From assembly GCA_016808115.1 (NCBI GenBank), contig JAEQBH010005101.1:310001-374000 (forward strand): a stretch of DNA of 64,000 bases. Direction: 5' to 3'. Below the pieces are notes generated by a model that worked only from the letters and a program-made list of their open reading frames with translations, was not told the DNA's origin and ran no database searches. Of this stretch, positions 22,431-33,859 are shown one piece after another; position 1 is the stretch's first letter, and each line of letters starts with the position of its first letter. The position numbers and the translations under genes were made by a program. The stretch comes from Tetrastigma voinierianum. Taxonomy: Eukaryota; Streptophyta; Magnoliopsida; Vitales; Vitaceae.

Positions 22431-23615
22431 GAGAAGAAAATTGAGAACTGATTGAAGATTTTATATTTGGGATGACCCACTACTTTTTAGAAGAGGAGCA
22501 GATATGATAATCAGGAGATGTGTTCCAAAAACATAACAAAGTGGTATTATGGAAAAAGGTCATGCATCACCATATGGAGGACACTTTGCAAGAGATAAAA
22601 CAACCTAGAAAATTCTCCAATCAGGTTTTTATTGGCCTACTCTATTCAAATATTGTTTTAAATGGGTAAAACATTGTGATACTTGTCAGAGAATGGGCAA
22701 CATAAGCAGAATGAATGAAATGCCCCTACAAGGAATTTTGGTGGTGCAGATTTTTTATGTATGGGGGATAGACTTCATGGGACCTTTCTCATCATCATTT
22801 GGTAATATATACATTCTCTTAGCTGTGGACTATTTATCCAAATGAGTGGAAGCAACAGCTTGTCCCAAAAATGATGCCATAACAGTGGTTGGGTTTATAC
22901 AAAAAAAATATTTATAAAGCAAATTTAGAGCACCCAAAACAATCATAAGTGATGAGGGAAGCCATTTTGCAAATAAATTTTTTGCAAAACTCATGAATAA
23001 ATATGGAATCAAACATATGATAGGATTGGCCTATCACCCTCAGTCAAATGGGGAAGCTAAAATTTCCAATAGGGAGATTAAGAAAATTCTGGAGCTTGAG
23101 TGAATCTGAGCGAAGGATTGGTACATAAAGTTAGATGATGCAACGTAGATTACATCATTTGCTTACAAAACTTCCATTGGAATGTCCCATACATAATTGT
23201 ATTCGGAACACCTTCTCATCTCCCTTAAGAACTGGAATACAAAGCTATGTGGTCCATCAAGAAATTGAATTGTGATTTTCAAAATTGCAAGGAAGAGATT
23301 ACTCAATTAATGGTGGAAGAGTTGAGGAAGCGGAAACTACGACCAATCTTAAAATTTACAAAGAAAGGACCAAGAAGTGGCATGATCAAAATATTTTGAG
23401 GAGGGAATTCAAGGCAGGAGAACAAGTCCTCTTATACAATTTCAAGCTCAAGCTATTTCCAGTGAAATTGAAATCAAGATGGAGTGGTCCTTACACAGTG
23501 GTAACAAGTACACTCTTTGGAGCAATAACACTAAAAGCTTAATCTGGAAGTGAATTTAAAGTAAATGGTCAAAGACTGAATCATTATCTTAGAGGAAGCA
23601 TAAAAGAAGTTTAGA
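22431..23615 (+). pseudogene. IN: Integrase of element B, catalytic Glu replaced by Lys
   Basis: HHCC finger at about 22558-22690 (HHHMEDTLQ region shifted, then HCDTC QRMG). The core has [10 protein letters not shown] near 22763 with the first Asp, and [11 protein letters not shown] near 22947 with the second Asp kept. The third motif is SNGEA followed by AAA (Lys) at 23059-23061 in place of the catalytic Glu. Stops occur near 22843, 22915 and 23100. The C-terminal piece 23285-23545 keeps VLLYNFKLKLFPVKLKSRWS. Compared with A, the active site has lost one residue rather than two. Confidence 0.84.
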
Positions 23616-24200
23616 TCTAGATTTTGAAGAGGGAAAAGAGTTTTTCTTAAATGAAGACATTCTGCAGCAAATGTCTAGCTAAAGACATTAAACTGAGCAG
23701 CTTCTTAGGTGGCAACCCAAGCTGAATTTTAAATTTTATAGTTAGTTTAATTTTGTAAATTTGGTACTTGATGTTCTAGTTTTAATTTTGTTAGAAATTT
23801 TATTTTGTAGTTTTTGCTGAATTTTCAAGGACAGGGAAGATGAACTGGAAATGGATGTTATTAGGAAAGCACACTTTCTCAAACTGAAGTATGCAGAAAA
23901 AATGCTACAAGGGGGAGTATTTCCATTTCGCTCACTTTGTCCTTAATAATAGTGCATAGTTGAAGTTTGGGGGAATGTGAAAATTTTATTATGCAAATTG
24001 CATGTATGCATTGTTAAATACCTTGATGAATGATATTGAATGAAGAATGAGAATTTTTGTTCATACTTGAATTGAGATTATGTGTAAAATGTGTTTTCAC
24101 AAGTATGAACTAAGTGGAAAGACTTTATCACATAATGTCCTTTGGGTTGAATGGTTGAAATTATGAAAATATGCAAAAATTTTGAAGTAGGACAGAATTC
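23616..24200 (+). other. Noncoding tract after pol of element B
   Basis: AT-rich. Contains the conserved block and hairpin at 23705-23720 and a purine-rich GGGGGAGTATTT phrase near 23911. No ORF is supported. Confidence 0.6.
23705..23720 (+). promoter_or_regulatory. Conserved post-pol hairpin motif, element B
   Basis: TTAGGTGGCAACCCAA, the counterpart of TTGGGAGGCAATCCAA at 6919-6934. Between them the two copies suggest an ancestral TTGGG/CCCAA stem, with one arm altered in each copy. Confidence 0.45.
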
Positions 24201-24660
24201 TGTCACAACATAACTTTGTTATGTCGCGACAAAATTTTGAACTTTTGTTGCAACATTGGTTCTTTTTGTTGCGAAAAGAAAAATCAAACCTCAGCGCAAG
24301 TCGCAAGAAATTTTGTTGCGACACAATTTCTTTCTATCACGACAAAGTTGGTGCTAGCATTTGATTTACAATGAAAAAGTTTGTCGCGACATAATTTCTT
24401 TATGTCGCGACGAATAGCAAACATGAGCCTCAGAAATCATGTCGCGACAAGATTTCTCTATGTCGCGACGTAAATTAACTGGAGCATAAACAAATTCCTG
24501 TCGCGACAATTTTTTGCCTTAATCAAAAAAGTAATTGAAAATTTTCTGTTGCGACATTAATTCTCTATGTTGTGACACAATATAAAAGGGGGCTGGCTTT
24601 AAGTCAAATTTTTTCGCAACAATTAATGAAAGCACAACAACTCTTGGCCTATAAATAGAA
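24201..24660 (+). promoter_or_regulatory. Internal lattice and TATA box upstream of the second ORF, element B
   Basis: Pairs of TGTCGCGACA-type decamers start at 24201/24222, 24246/24267, 24314/24335, 24382/24403, 24440/24461 and 24547/24568, each exactly 21 bp apart; a single copy starts at 24499. The last copy ends 73 bp before TATAAATAG at 24650, the same distance as in the LTRs (72 and 74). A second TATA-like box, TATAAAAG, is at 24581-24588. The CCTATAAATAGAAA context matches the LTR promoters. It is about 120 bp upstream of the second ORF's first ATG, so I infer an LTR-like internal promoter. Confidence 0.75.
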
Positions 24661-24773
24661 AATGTTTGAAGACTGAAGAGTCACCTACCTCATAAACCTT
24701 CAACCCAATCCTTCCCTCACCAAATCTCTCTCACTCCCCTTCGAAACCTAGATCCCTAAATCTCTCTCTCAAA

Positions 24774-26233
24774 ATGTCTGAGCCAACGAACTTTTGGTTT
24801 AAACCTCAGTAAGAATCATGGAAAAGTATCTTTGAGATGAGGAAGAAACAGTTCAAGCCACTCAAGCAGAAACAAGGCGAAGTGAAGAAAGGGTTGAAGT
24901 CAACAGAGAACCTGAGCAACCAGTGGAAGAATCTAGAAAGAGGAAGAGAGGAGATGAAGAAGCAAGAGTAGAGAGTAGTGAAGAAAAAGTTAGTGACTGG
25001 GTCTCTGATATGGCTTATATTGCTGGAGAGATAAATTATAACACACAAACTTCATAGGGGAGAGAGGCTTCAACAAGTGGGTTTCTCCATTCCAAGAGTT
25101 GGTCAAGAGCAAGGGATGACACTTATTCTGCGAGCACAAGGCTCCGGGATTTGTGGACGTGGTGAAAGAGTTATATGCGAACATGGTGGGCATGAAGGAT
25201 AAGAGGCGATTAATATGTTAGAAATGGATATCGCCCGGAAAGAGCAGTTGACGGACACAATCTTGCGAGATGAAGGATAGCTCCAAGAAGTTCAAAGATT
25301 GGTGAAACACAGCCACAGAAGATTGTAGACTTGATGACTGATGATAAGGGAAAATGGAATGCCACCAAGAGAAACCCACATGAGTCCATCATAAGAGGAG
25401 TACTGACTGAACCAGCAAAGGTGTGGTTTTATTTCTTATGTTCAGTCATTTTACCTTCAAAGCACCTACGGTCGAGGAGAAGCAGTCTTGTTGTATGCCA
25501 TCCTGAAGGGCTACAAATTCAGTGTCGGTAAAATTATAGAAAACTCAATTATGAGTTATTACAGAGGAGGCTACAAGGGGCTGATTCCACACCCAATACT
25601 AATATCAAGGCTCTATATTTTGGGTGGTGTACAAAGAGAATGGGAGGAAGAAAGCGCCCCGAGACACATCATAAATTGACACTTATAGCAACCACGAGGG
25701 CCCCGAAAACAAAGGCGGGAAGACGGGTGAAGTTGTAGAAGAAGAAGAACGAGGGCGGACTATCGGCAACCCACGGCATGAGGTGGCTCAGAGCCCTAAC
25801 ATAGGCAGAGAAGTGTGAGCCCAATACTAACATTCTCCCTAAGGTGAGACAAGTCCACCAAGAGCATGCTGAAAGCTCAGAGCCTATAAGTAACAATGTT
25901 GTAGTGCTAGAAGTGCTAAATGCCATGAGAAAATAAATGCAAGAAAGAGACAACCAGCTGAAAGTCCAACTGCAACTCAAGGATGAGTATATGGATTCTG
26001 AGTTGAAAATAAGGGACCAGAATTTGGAAGAAGCCCTAAAGCAGAGAAATGAGGAGTGGAAGAGTAGATGGGAACTAAGAGAATAAGAGCTGAGTGAAGA
26101 ACTAAAAGCAAGAGAAGATGCCTTTTTCTCATATCAGCTTAGGAGAGATAGTGAGCTAATCAAGATCATGAAAGAAAGAGAGGATGTCATAGAGAAGAAC
26201 TTGTTGTAGAAGGTAGATGCTTTCGGGTATCTG
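24774..26233 (+). pseudogene. Second (post-pol) ORF of element B, 5' part
   Basis: First ATG at 24774, read to a stop 12 codons later. An acidic Glu-rich segment spans about 24830-24990. The PF20167-like domain (identity from memory) runs from about 25055 to 25680: RGFNKWVSPFQELVKSK, APGFVDVVKELYANMVGMKD, then KWNATKRNPHESIIRG, EPAKVWFYFLCSVILPSKHL, YKFSVGKIIENSIMSYYRGG and ILGGVQREWEEE. These are in different frames with stops between. From 25920 to 26220 follows a charged heptad-rich stretch, likely a coiled coil. A nuclear or structural role cannot be deduced. Solo LTR F interrupts it at 26234; the rest is at 28217. Confidence 0.68.
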
Positions 26234-28216
26234 TGTAAGACCCGAGAAATTCCAATTTCTGGAAAAAGGGAAAAATCGGAATTTCGGTTACAAAATTGTA
26301 ATTTCGGTTAAAAATCCGGAATTTATTCTCTAGATCTCGGATGATGAAATGGATTGCACCGTTGGAATCGTATCGTGGAAATCTAGGTAGCACGATCAGA
26401 TTTCGTCGGGTCAGGGACGGTCGAGATTTACACGTTTTTCGAGGGCATCGCGAGTTCAAGTCTTAGATAAAACGGGTTACTGATCTGTGAGTCACATATA
26501 ACACGTACTCATGCGCCGTAAGTGGCATGAGTGAGAGAAATGTAAAATGGAAGTGGGGATAGTGCCAGAATGTCAAAGCCCCAGGAAAAGAGGGACATAA
26601 CGGGTATTAATGGAAGTTTAAATGACACTAAAGGACCAAGCTCTCCCAATAGTGTCGTCTCTTTAAAAGAGAAAGAGGCGTGTGGAGCAAAAGCGTAGGG
26701 CTCTGGGTTTGAGTTTTTTAGAGAGAGAGACTTCTCTCTAGTTTTCAAACAAATCCGTGTCGGCTTGAGTCTTCGGGACCCGAAGGCTCTCTGTGAAGGA
26801 GCCTAGGCGTGGGTACCGGATTTAAGGAGTTTAGACAAACTCTGAGAGGTAGGGGATTTATCCTACTTGGGTTTTACACTTTATTTAAGTGTTTTATAAT
26901 GTTTCGGTTAGTTTGAGGCCGTGAGGGGCCGTTTAATCGGTCCCAAAACATGGGACCAAATTGTAGAAATTTTTTAGAATTTTGGTCGGTCAGGTAGATA
27001 CATTTGGGAACTGATTTGGGTGTTTATATGATAATTTATGGAATAGAATTATGCTTTGGTATTAATATAAGGCCGGAAATGGCCGTGAGGCACAGGTTCA
27101 TGAAGTGAGCCAGGTGATTGGTGATTTAATCGGAATAGTAGCAGGGTTTCACTATTCCCGGGAATAAATCGTTCACAAAATGAATTTTTGTGAAATAATG
27201 TGTTGGTTGAGTAAATTCCAGTCGAATTAACCGTGTTTGATCATTAGCCCGCATTGAGCTAATTTTGATGTAATTGATGGTGAGATTACATGACATGTTT
27301 GTGTAATTTATATTATGTAGATATATGCATGATTATATATTTGCATGTATTTATAGAATGATAATGGAGATTGGCATCGCGTACATTATATCTTACTAGG
27401 ACATCTACAGGGCGATAGGAATTAAGTGCATGAGGTAATTCTAGAGAGAATGGTTTCGGAGGGTTGTCTAAAAATAATATGATCGGAGGGTAGGCCATAC
27501 TAAAAATATCAATCGTCGGAGATGGCCCAATTGATATACATCGGAGGGTAGTCCACATATAATATCAATCGTTGGAGTCGGCCCAATTGATATAAACATC
27601 GGAGGGTTGTCCACAAACAAATAAAAACTAAGGTTCTCATACGTGGCTTAGGCAGGTGTGAGGGAGTCGGGAAGGACTAGGGGTATGAGATGGTCAGTTA
27701 GACATTCAAGTAGGATCATGCATTTGCTTGAATGTGTGTTTGCTGGAGCATTGCATATGCACTTGGGTGGAGAGTAGCCCACTTAGGGTGATTCCACTCT
27801 GGGCATTAGCTCACCACAATCGAGGATGCTATTTCTGGTGCGGGAGCGTGCGAGGGGCGGCTCGTCCTAGGAGGCGGGTTTTTAGTAGAGGCCAGAAATG
27901 TGGCTTTGATGGTTCTACATGTATTAGAATTGTTTTAATTTTAATATATGTTGTATAAGAGTAAAAACAATTGAACTCTAGAAACTATTGGATATAGTTG
28001 GATATATATATATTGATGAGTAGTGTTGTATTTGGCCAAAGTGGTTGTTTGTACTCATGATATTGATGTTTGAGACAGGTTATATACAGGTTTTGTATTT
28101 GGGTAGAGCTCCCCGTACAAAGGGACTACGCCGATTTTTGTGTCTTCGGGTTACCCGAGCATTCCATGTCCGCGGGTTGTGGTGCATCAACGGACCTCGG
28201 GTTTTGGGCGTCCACA
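26234..28216 (+). mobile_element. Solo LTR F inserted in the second ORF of element B
   Basis: Starts TGTAAGACCCGAG and ends GTCCACA, 1983 bp. The flanking pentamers are ATCTG (26229-26233) and ATCTT (28217-28221), a target duplication with one change. No second LTR or internal region is present, so it is a solo LTR left by recombination. The start resembles Tekay/Del-type and other gypsy LTRs, but the family is uncertain. Orientation is taken from the TG...CA ends and may be the reverse. It is younger than B, since it splits B's ORF. Confidence 0.78.
27455..27620 (+). repeat. 58-bp tandem repeat within solo LTR F
   Basis: Two full units begin with TCGGAGGGTA at 27483 and 27541, followed by a partial unit at 27599 and preceded by a partial at about 27457. 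Spacing is exactly 58 bp twice. Each unit holds inverted arms ATATCAAT and ATTGATAT around a GGCCC-containing loop. Confidence 0.8.
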
Positions 28217-28620
28217 ATCTTATTTTAAGGAACATTAGAAGGAAATAAGAACTATGATAGAGAAAAAGGATAAGGAAATAGAGGGTACCCTAAACTATAG
28301 GGAAAAATGCTAGACTGAAAGCCTGGACATGATGAACAAAAATTTGCTTAAAATGTACTCTACCTAAGGAGAATTTGAGGGAACCCTGAATTCTATTGGG
28401 AAAAGACAAAATGAAATGATCAAGCAATTAGCCCTAACCATGGAGTGGTCTTTACCAAATAAAAGTGGAGAAGGCAGTAGGTTAAGGCAAACACAAGTCC
28501 AAATTCCTGAGTTCTCACCTTCTGCAGTTGGTTACAAGTTAGATCCAGTTATCCTACCTTCCTCCTATAGGTATGAAAGAAAAAGAAAATAGCTCACCCT
28601 GCTCTTCCATCTCTCCTCCC
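28217..28620 (+). pseudogene. Second ORF of element B, 3' part
   Basis: Resumes after the solo LTR with RNIRRKEIR, continues with Lys/Glu-rich helix-like residues (IEKKDKEIEGTL, NKNLLKMYSTQGEFEG), and ends Pro-rich around YKLDPVILPSSYRYERKRK before a stop near 28590. Matches the coiled-coil and tail seen in A near 9310-9600. Confidence 0.6.
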
Positions 28621-30464
28621 TCTTTGTACCTAATATCACATCCTTGAAAAATTCAATAAAATAGAAAATTCTTTGTAAAGTTTGGTGTTCACTTTTATTA
28701 TTTTTCATTTCTTGTTTGTTTTGTTTAAATTTTCTTTCCTTTGAGTTTAATAATTTGAAATTGTTGACTTGTGGTAAATAGTTTAGTTGAATAAATGAGA
28801 AACCAAATTTCCTGGTTGGAATTGCTAAATTTGCTGTGAATTTTTTGTGGAGCTGAATTGTTGATGGAATTGATTTGTTGCTATGTTACATTTTTTTTGA
28901 ACTGGATTGTTGATCTAAATGAACATTCTAATTGTTAAATAACACAACATATCCACAAAACCAAACAAACAATCTAATAGATGCATTGGGGTAGGATGAG
29001 ATGAATTAAAATGGAATGTTGTAAGGATATTAATAAATGTGTGGAACTTCAAGAATAAGGAAGGTTTTTATAAATTGATGGAACATATAAGACCTATAAT
29101 TTTGTTTTTGTAAACAGTTTGGTTATAAAAATCTCGATAAGCTTTGCACATGGTCAATAATAGCTCTAAAACAAATTGTGCCAAGATTAGGACATCTTTT
29201 AGGATCCATCACGATAATCTCCAATGTCCTAGAACTTTGTTAGATTATTAGTCAAGGCAGAAATGCTAAGAAGCGATACCACTAACAGGAAATGATTTAG
29301 GCCATCCTTAGAAGTTTGAGCCTTTCAAAGCCTACCCTTATGATATGCATAAGCATACACACTAGTTCCTTATTTGAGCCTATAGTCAATCTCATCATCA
29401 ACCAGCAAATGAGAAGCCCAATTCCTTCCTTAAACATAATCCTATAGTAAAGAACCTTATTTGCCCAGATTACAAGACAAAATAAATCAATAACAGAAAA
29501 TGACAAGTTTGGGGGAATATTATTTAGAGTTATGGAGAAGGATGAAAAGGGTTGAAAAAGAAAATTCATTGAGAAAAGAAGAGATGAAGAGAATTAAGAA
29601 AGAAAATGTGAAAAGGAAAACATCAAGGAAGAATGAGTTTGGTCATGGCCTTCCTTCCTTGACCCGATTAAGTTCTTAGGGGTGTTGACACCTAGTGCCT
29701 GTCTCAGTGTAGTATAGGATTCTTGACCCAAAGTTTGTTAAGGGAGGTAGAAAGCTTAAAAAGACAAAACATTACACCATTCCAAAAACCTAGATAACAA
29801 ATGAAAAGTGAAAAAGCTTCTAAGATAAGGAAGAGAAGTCACACTCTGATTGAATTAAATGAAAAGAGAAATACCAGAGTACAGAGTATGTAGAAAGATG
29901 CACAAAACCTGATGGGAAGGTTAGAAACTTAAAATCAAAAGAAATCAAGGATGCATGATAAAGGCAAAAGTGTAAGTTGTCAATGAAATCTGGGTCAAAT
30001 TGAGCCTACAGTGTCCAATTATCTACCTAATTACCCAAGCCACACATTACAAGCCTAAAAGACCTATTTGATCTTGAAGGTGATGATATGTCTACATTAG
30101 TGGAGATTAATATAACAAACAAGCATATGGGACTTTTAAAAAATGAAAGAGAAGTATGCTAACTGAGTATGATCACAAAAGATTAACTAATGCAAGGAAA
30201 AGAGGAAAGACAGAGGCACTCACTCCTGAATCGGTTTAATGATTAAATTGTTTACACCATATGAATTATTTGTTGGTTCAGTGAACTTAATTGAAAATCT
30301 TCCTGATTCTAGATAGGGAACATGTTTAGAAATAATTTTACAACTTACTTATATTTCCTACCCAATTGAGTTTTAAAAAGAAAAATGTCCTTAAAAATAA
30401 AAGCTAAATTGTTTGAGGACAAACAAAATTTTCTTTTCTTTGCTTAAAGACAAGCAAAACTTTA
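28621..30464 (+). other. 3' noncoding tract of element B
   Basis: Counterpart of 9831-11637 in element A; shared phrases include GCACATGGTCAA near 29141 and CCATCACGATAATCTCC near 29206. AAGTTTGGGGGAATATT near 29505 resembles a second polypurine tract. No coding frame supported. Confidence 0.65.
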
Positions 30465-30478
30465 AGTCTGGGGGAATT
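30465..30478 (+). other. Polypurine tract of element B
   Basis: AGTCTGGGGGAATT immediately before the TGATGAGTC start of the 3' LTR. Confidence 0.78.
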
Positions 30479-30656
30479 TGATGAGTCTTATACTCATCTA
30501 TTTTTAATCCAGTTTTCTAGCATGTTTTTAGCAATTTCAGATCTATTTTTATGCTAAAGTATAGAATATTCACCAACTTTGTGATTTGCAGATTTTAATT
30601 GAAAAGGAAGATAATTTCAGCAGAAAAGAAAAAAAAAGTACAATTGCAGCATTCTC

Positions 30657-31791
30657 TATCACGACATAGTTTTTGTTTGTCGCGACAGAATCTCAAGCAT
30701 ACCAGAGAACTATGTACTTAACCCGGCAACTATATGTCGCAGCAAAGTCGGAGCTTAACTCGGGAGAAATAGAATCTACAATCGCGACAAAAAGAGTTCT
30801 CTCATGACATAGGCGAAGAAGAATGAAAAAAGATTGTCGCGACACCCTTAACTCTATCGCGACAATGATCAAGGCAAATGGCAAAGCAACTTTGTCGCGA
30901 CAATCCTTCCTCTGTCGCAACATAAAAGGCTGAAGATTAACATATGAACTTACATGCATATGAAGGCAGTGTGGCCCGCGACGAAAAATGCCATGAATAC
31001 CTTCAGTCGGTGAGACAAAGTGTTTTTATGTTCACAAGATTTTGACTATGGAACATTTCGAGGAGAAAAGTCTATCTATGAGAAAATCGTGTCGTGACAT
31101 AACAGAAAGTTCATAACAAGAAGCAGCGGAATTTGTGTCGCAACAAAGATTATTTCTATCGTGACAAACAAAACATGAGGGAAGTGAATTCTCTATCGCG
31201 ACAAGAAGTTGAAGAGAAATACAAGAGCCATGGCGACAATAAAAGCTACAGAATGATAGAATTCTGTTGCGACAGAAGAAATTCTATCTCAACATAAATT
31301 GAAAGAGAACTGAGATTAGCCAAGTCAAGTTTTTTGCAACAAAGATTTCTATGTCATATGAACCTTCGGCCGACTACAAGGACCCCGAGGAGAAGAAAAG
31401 TGCGTAATGACAAAGAAAATTTTATCCACGACAAAAATTTAGGAATCAATCACAGCTCCGCGACATAGAAAACTCTATCACGACAAAGTAGAAAAGCTAA
31501 AGAGAAAAAGGCTTATCGCGACAAAGAAAATTATATTGCGACAATTTCTAGAGACATAAGTGTATGAAGAAATTTGAGTGCAACAATTTGCATTGTCCAC
31601 GACATAAGACATTCCACAATGCGACAAGAACAAGGCTGGCTGGATCAAAACTGCATGCATAAGGTAATAAAGTCTGTCATAATAGAATCTAAGAAAAAGC
31701 TCATAGAACATGTCGTGACAAAAGCGCAGTTCACGTGAAGTGACAAAAAACCAAAGACTCTATCTCGAGCCAAAACTTATCATGAGCGACA
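30657..31791 (+). repeat. TGTCGCGACA lattice, 3' LTR of B
   Basis: First pair 30657/30678 is 21 bp apart. Exact decamers lie at 30678, near 30837 and near 30893. Many positions match the 5' LTR lattice but with more indels, notably 30940-31100 and 31340-31450. TATAAATA follows at 31853. Confidence 0.82.
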
Positions 31792-33233
31792 ATTTTAGGC
31801 GGTTTAGGGATCCACAACACTGTCTTGAAGTGCGGCCCAACATTGGAAAGTTTATAAATAGACGCATCTAGGGCACTATGTGCAGCTTCCGCAATTCCAG
31901 GACTTTTGGGTAGTTGAAGACTCTCTGCATATTTTTTTTCTTTTATTTATGTTTTGGTAGATTTAGTTTGAGCGTAGTCTTTAGTTAGTTTTCTTCTGAT
32001 TTTCCAGAGTTGAGTATTGAACTATAGTGCAGCTTTGAGCTAGAATTTCTTGTTAAAATTTCTCTTTCATTACTGTTTTGAATAAAATGGAGTTTGAAAA
32101 TTTTATGAATTTCATTTATTTCAGTTTGTTTACACTTTTAATGAATTTACCTAATCAGTTAGTCACTGATATGAGGAAACCAGTTTTGAAGGGTTAACCT
32201 CCCTCTGGGAATGGATCGATGATGATCGTAATTTTTTTTCATAAAGTGGAAGAACGCCTTAGTTAGATTTCTTGAATTTATTTGATTGGTATTATTTTTT
32301 AACTTAATTGTCAATTACTGATGCGTGTACCCCAAGCAAAGTATTGTATCTTGCTCTAATTTCTAGGAGGCCCTCTACGTGACACAGAGATGGAGAATCC
32401 TGAGGGTAGAGAGCAGTTCTTTGTGGGTATGGTAGACTAATACTTTGGAACTAATGAACTCTGAAAGATGACTCAGAGAAATCACTAACTTGCTCATGGT
32501 TTGAGGATAGCCTAATGAAGTATCAGTTTAATCACTCGAGCTCTCTCTCTCTAATGAAAAGGATTCGATCAGTGTTGCAAGTCTAATCAAGGAGTAAGAA
32601 TTTCATCAGTATTGAGATGAGTGTCATCCTAAATTGAAGGAAACTATGATATCACAATACATGGGGCGAGAATTCTTGATCCTAAGATCTGAGTGAAATC
32701 TTGAAAAGGAAAATTACTCAAATCTTAGAAAAAGGAGCTAATTAAATTCATGAATTAGAAACGAACATGAATCTCTAATTAGTGAAAGGTATGGTTGAGG
32801 GAGATATTCAAACTATGCCACAATGCATCTTTGACAAATTCAGCTTTCCAACGTGTATGGCTTAGCTAAGATCAAAATGATGCAAAAATTGACAATTATT
32901 CATTAGTCTATGTCCTAGTGTTGTCTCACTCAGTGCACTCTCAACTCCATTCTTATTAATATTTTATGTACACTAATTGAAATTACTTTAGTATTATTTT
33001 ATTCGTTTCGATCATCTTAATATTGGAGTTCAAATAGTAAGGATCTTGACTAGTTGGGGTAGTTGGTTTTATGATTCATCCTCAATCCTCGTGGGAACGA
33101 TATCTAGACTTAATGAAAATCCACTTTTATTACTTGTACGATCTGTGCACTTGCAATGATTAAGACTAATCAAAATCTTTAATGAATCCAGTTTACGAAA
33201 AAGGACAAACACATATTGTCATCACATTTTGGT

Positions 33234-33741
33234 GAACAAGTTTTTGGCGCTGTTGCCGGGGACTTTATTTAGTCTTTGGTAGCAATGTCGAAAATTATGG
33301 TCTAACAAGTTTTTTGGCGTCGTTGCCGGGGATTAGATAAAATTCCTTGGTAATGGTTCCAAAATTTTGTACATATATGATCTTGTTTGTCAACTGGTCT
33401 ATACATATATATAATCAAGTCCAACAAGTTTTTGGCATCGTTGCCAAGGACTAAATAATTGTCCTTTAGTGGCAGAGTCATAACATTGTTTGAACAGCTT
33501 GGTCTACACAAAATCGATCAACAAGTTTTTAGAGTCGTTGCTGGGATTAGATAATAGTCCCTGGTAGTAGTTCCATAAATTTGTATATATGTATATGATC
33601 TTGTTTGTCCACTGGTCTATCTATATCTCAAATGGGTCTTAACAAGTTTTTGGCACCGTTGCCTAGGACTAAATAATAGTCCTTTGGTGATAGAGTCATA
33701 ACTTTGTTTGAACAGCTTGGTCTACACAAAATAGGTCAACA
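33234..33741 (+). repeat. Five PBS-like modules at the end of 3' LTR of B
   Basis: Module starts near 33234, 33303, 33422, 33519 and 33639, matching the spacing of the 5' copy (69, 119, 97, 120). The first two keep near-perfect GTTGCCGGGGA cores. No further PBS follows: Tat sequence begins at 33742. Confidence 0.87.
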
Positions 33742-33859
33742 AGAACTCCTTTTGGAAGTTCTATAGGCCCACAATGTCTCTGATAAAATCTTATGCCAAT
33801 CTCTGGGATCTCCTCTAGCCTTTTCTCCATAATCCACGACAAAATAATTCATCTCTTCC
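33742..33859 (-). pseudogene. IN: Element E fragment: middle of integrase
   Basis: On the minus strand it reads WHKILSETLWAYRTSKRSS, a signature of Tat-lineage integrase after the catalytic core. It ends at the B insertion on one side and at the CTTCC duplication of element D on the other. Between this and 40309 a stretch of the core (through the catalytic Glu) seems to be missing, so E had a deletion or is badly decayed here. Confidence 0.8.

Larger units (their letters stand above)
14661..33741 (+). mobile_element. Element B: full-length Athila-lineage retrotransposon
   Basis: Two LTRs (14661-17963, 30479-33741) flank PBS, gag, PR, RT, RNase H, IN, an internal promoter-like lattice, a second ORF split by solo LTR F, and a polypurine tract. 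Flanking pentamers are AAAAT (14656-14660) and AGAAC (33742-33746). They match at 3 of 5 sites and differ by two transitions. Both flanks are the same Tat integrase gene, and the family codon sequence at that point fits AGAAC, so this is a decayed target duplication. A sampled LTR segment near the TATA box differs at roughly one base in ten. Confidence 0.9.
30479..33741 (+). repeat. 3' LTR of element B
   Basis: 3263 bp, TGATGAGTCT to GGTCAACA. Collinear with 14661-17963. It keeps the perfect tip inverted repeat (30480-30498), lattice, TATA box at 31853-31860, R/U5 tract and five PBS modules. The right border is proved by minus-strand Tat integrase sequence starting at 33742. The interval about 32540-32700 holds clustered indels relative to the 5' copy. 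Confidence 0.9.

Noticed and set aside
27728..28248. Two plus-strand ORFs within the solo LTR
   Set aside because: They lie inside an LTR bounded by a target duplication; no domain pattern.
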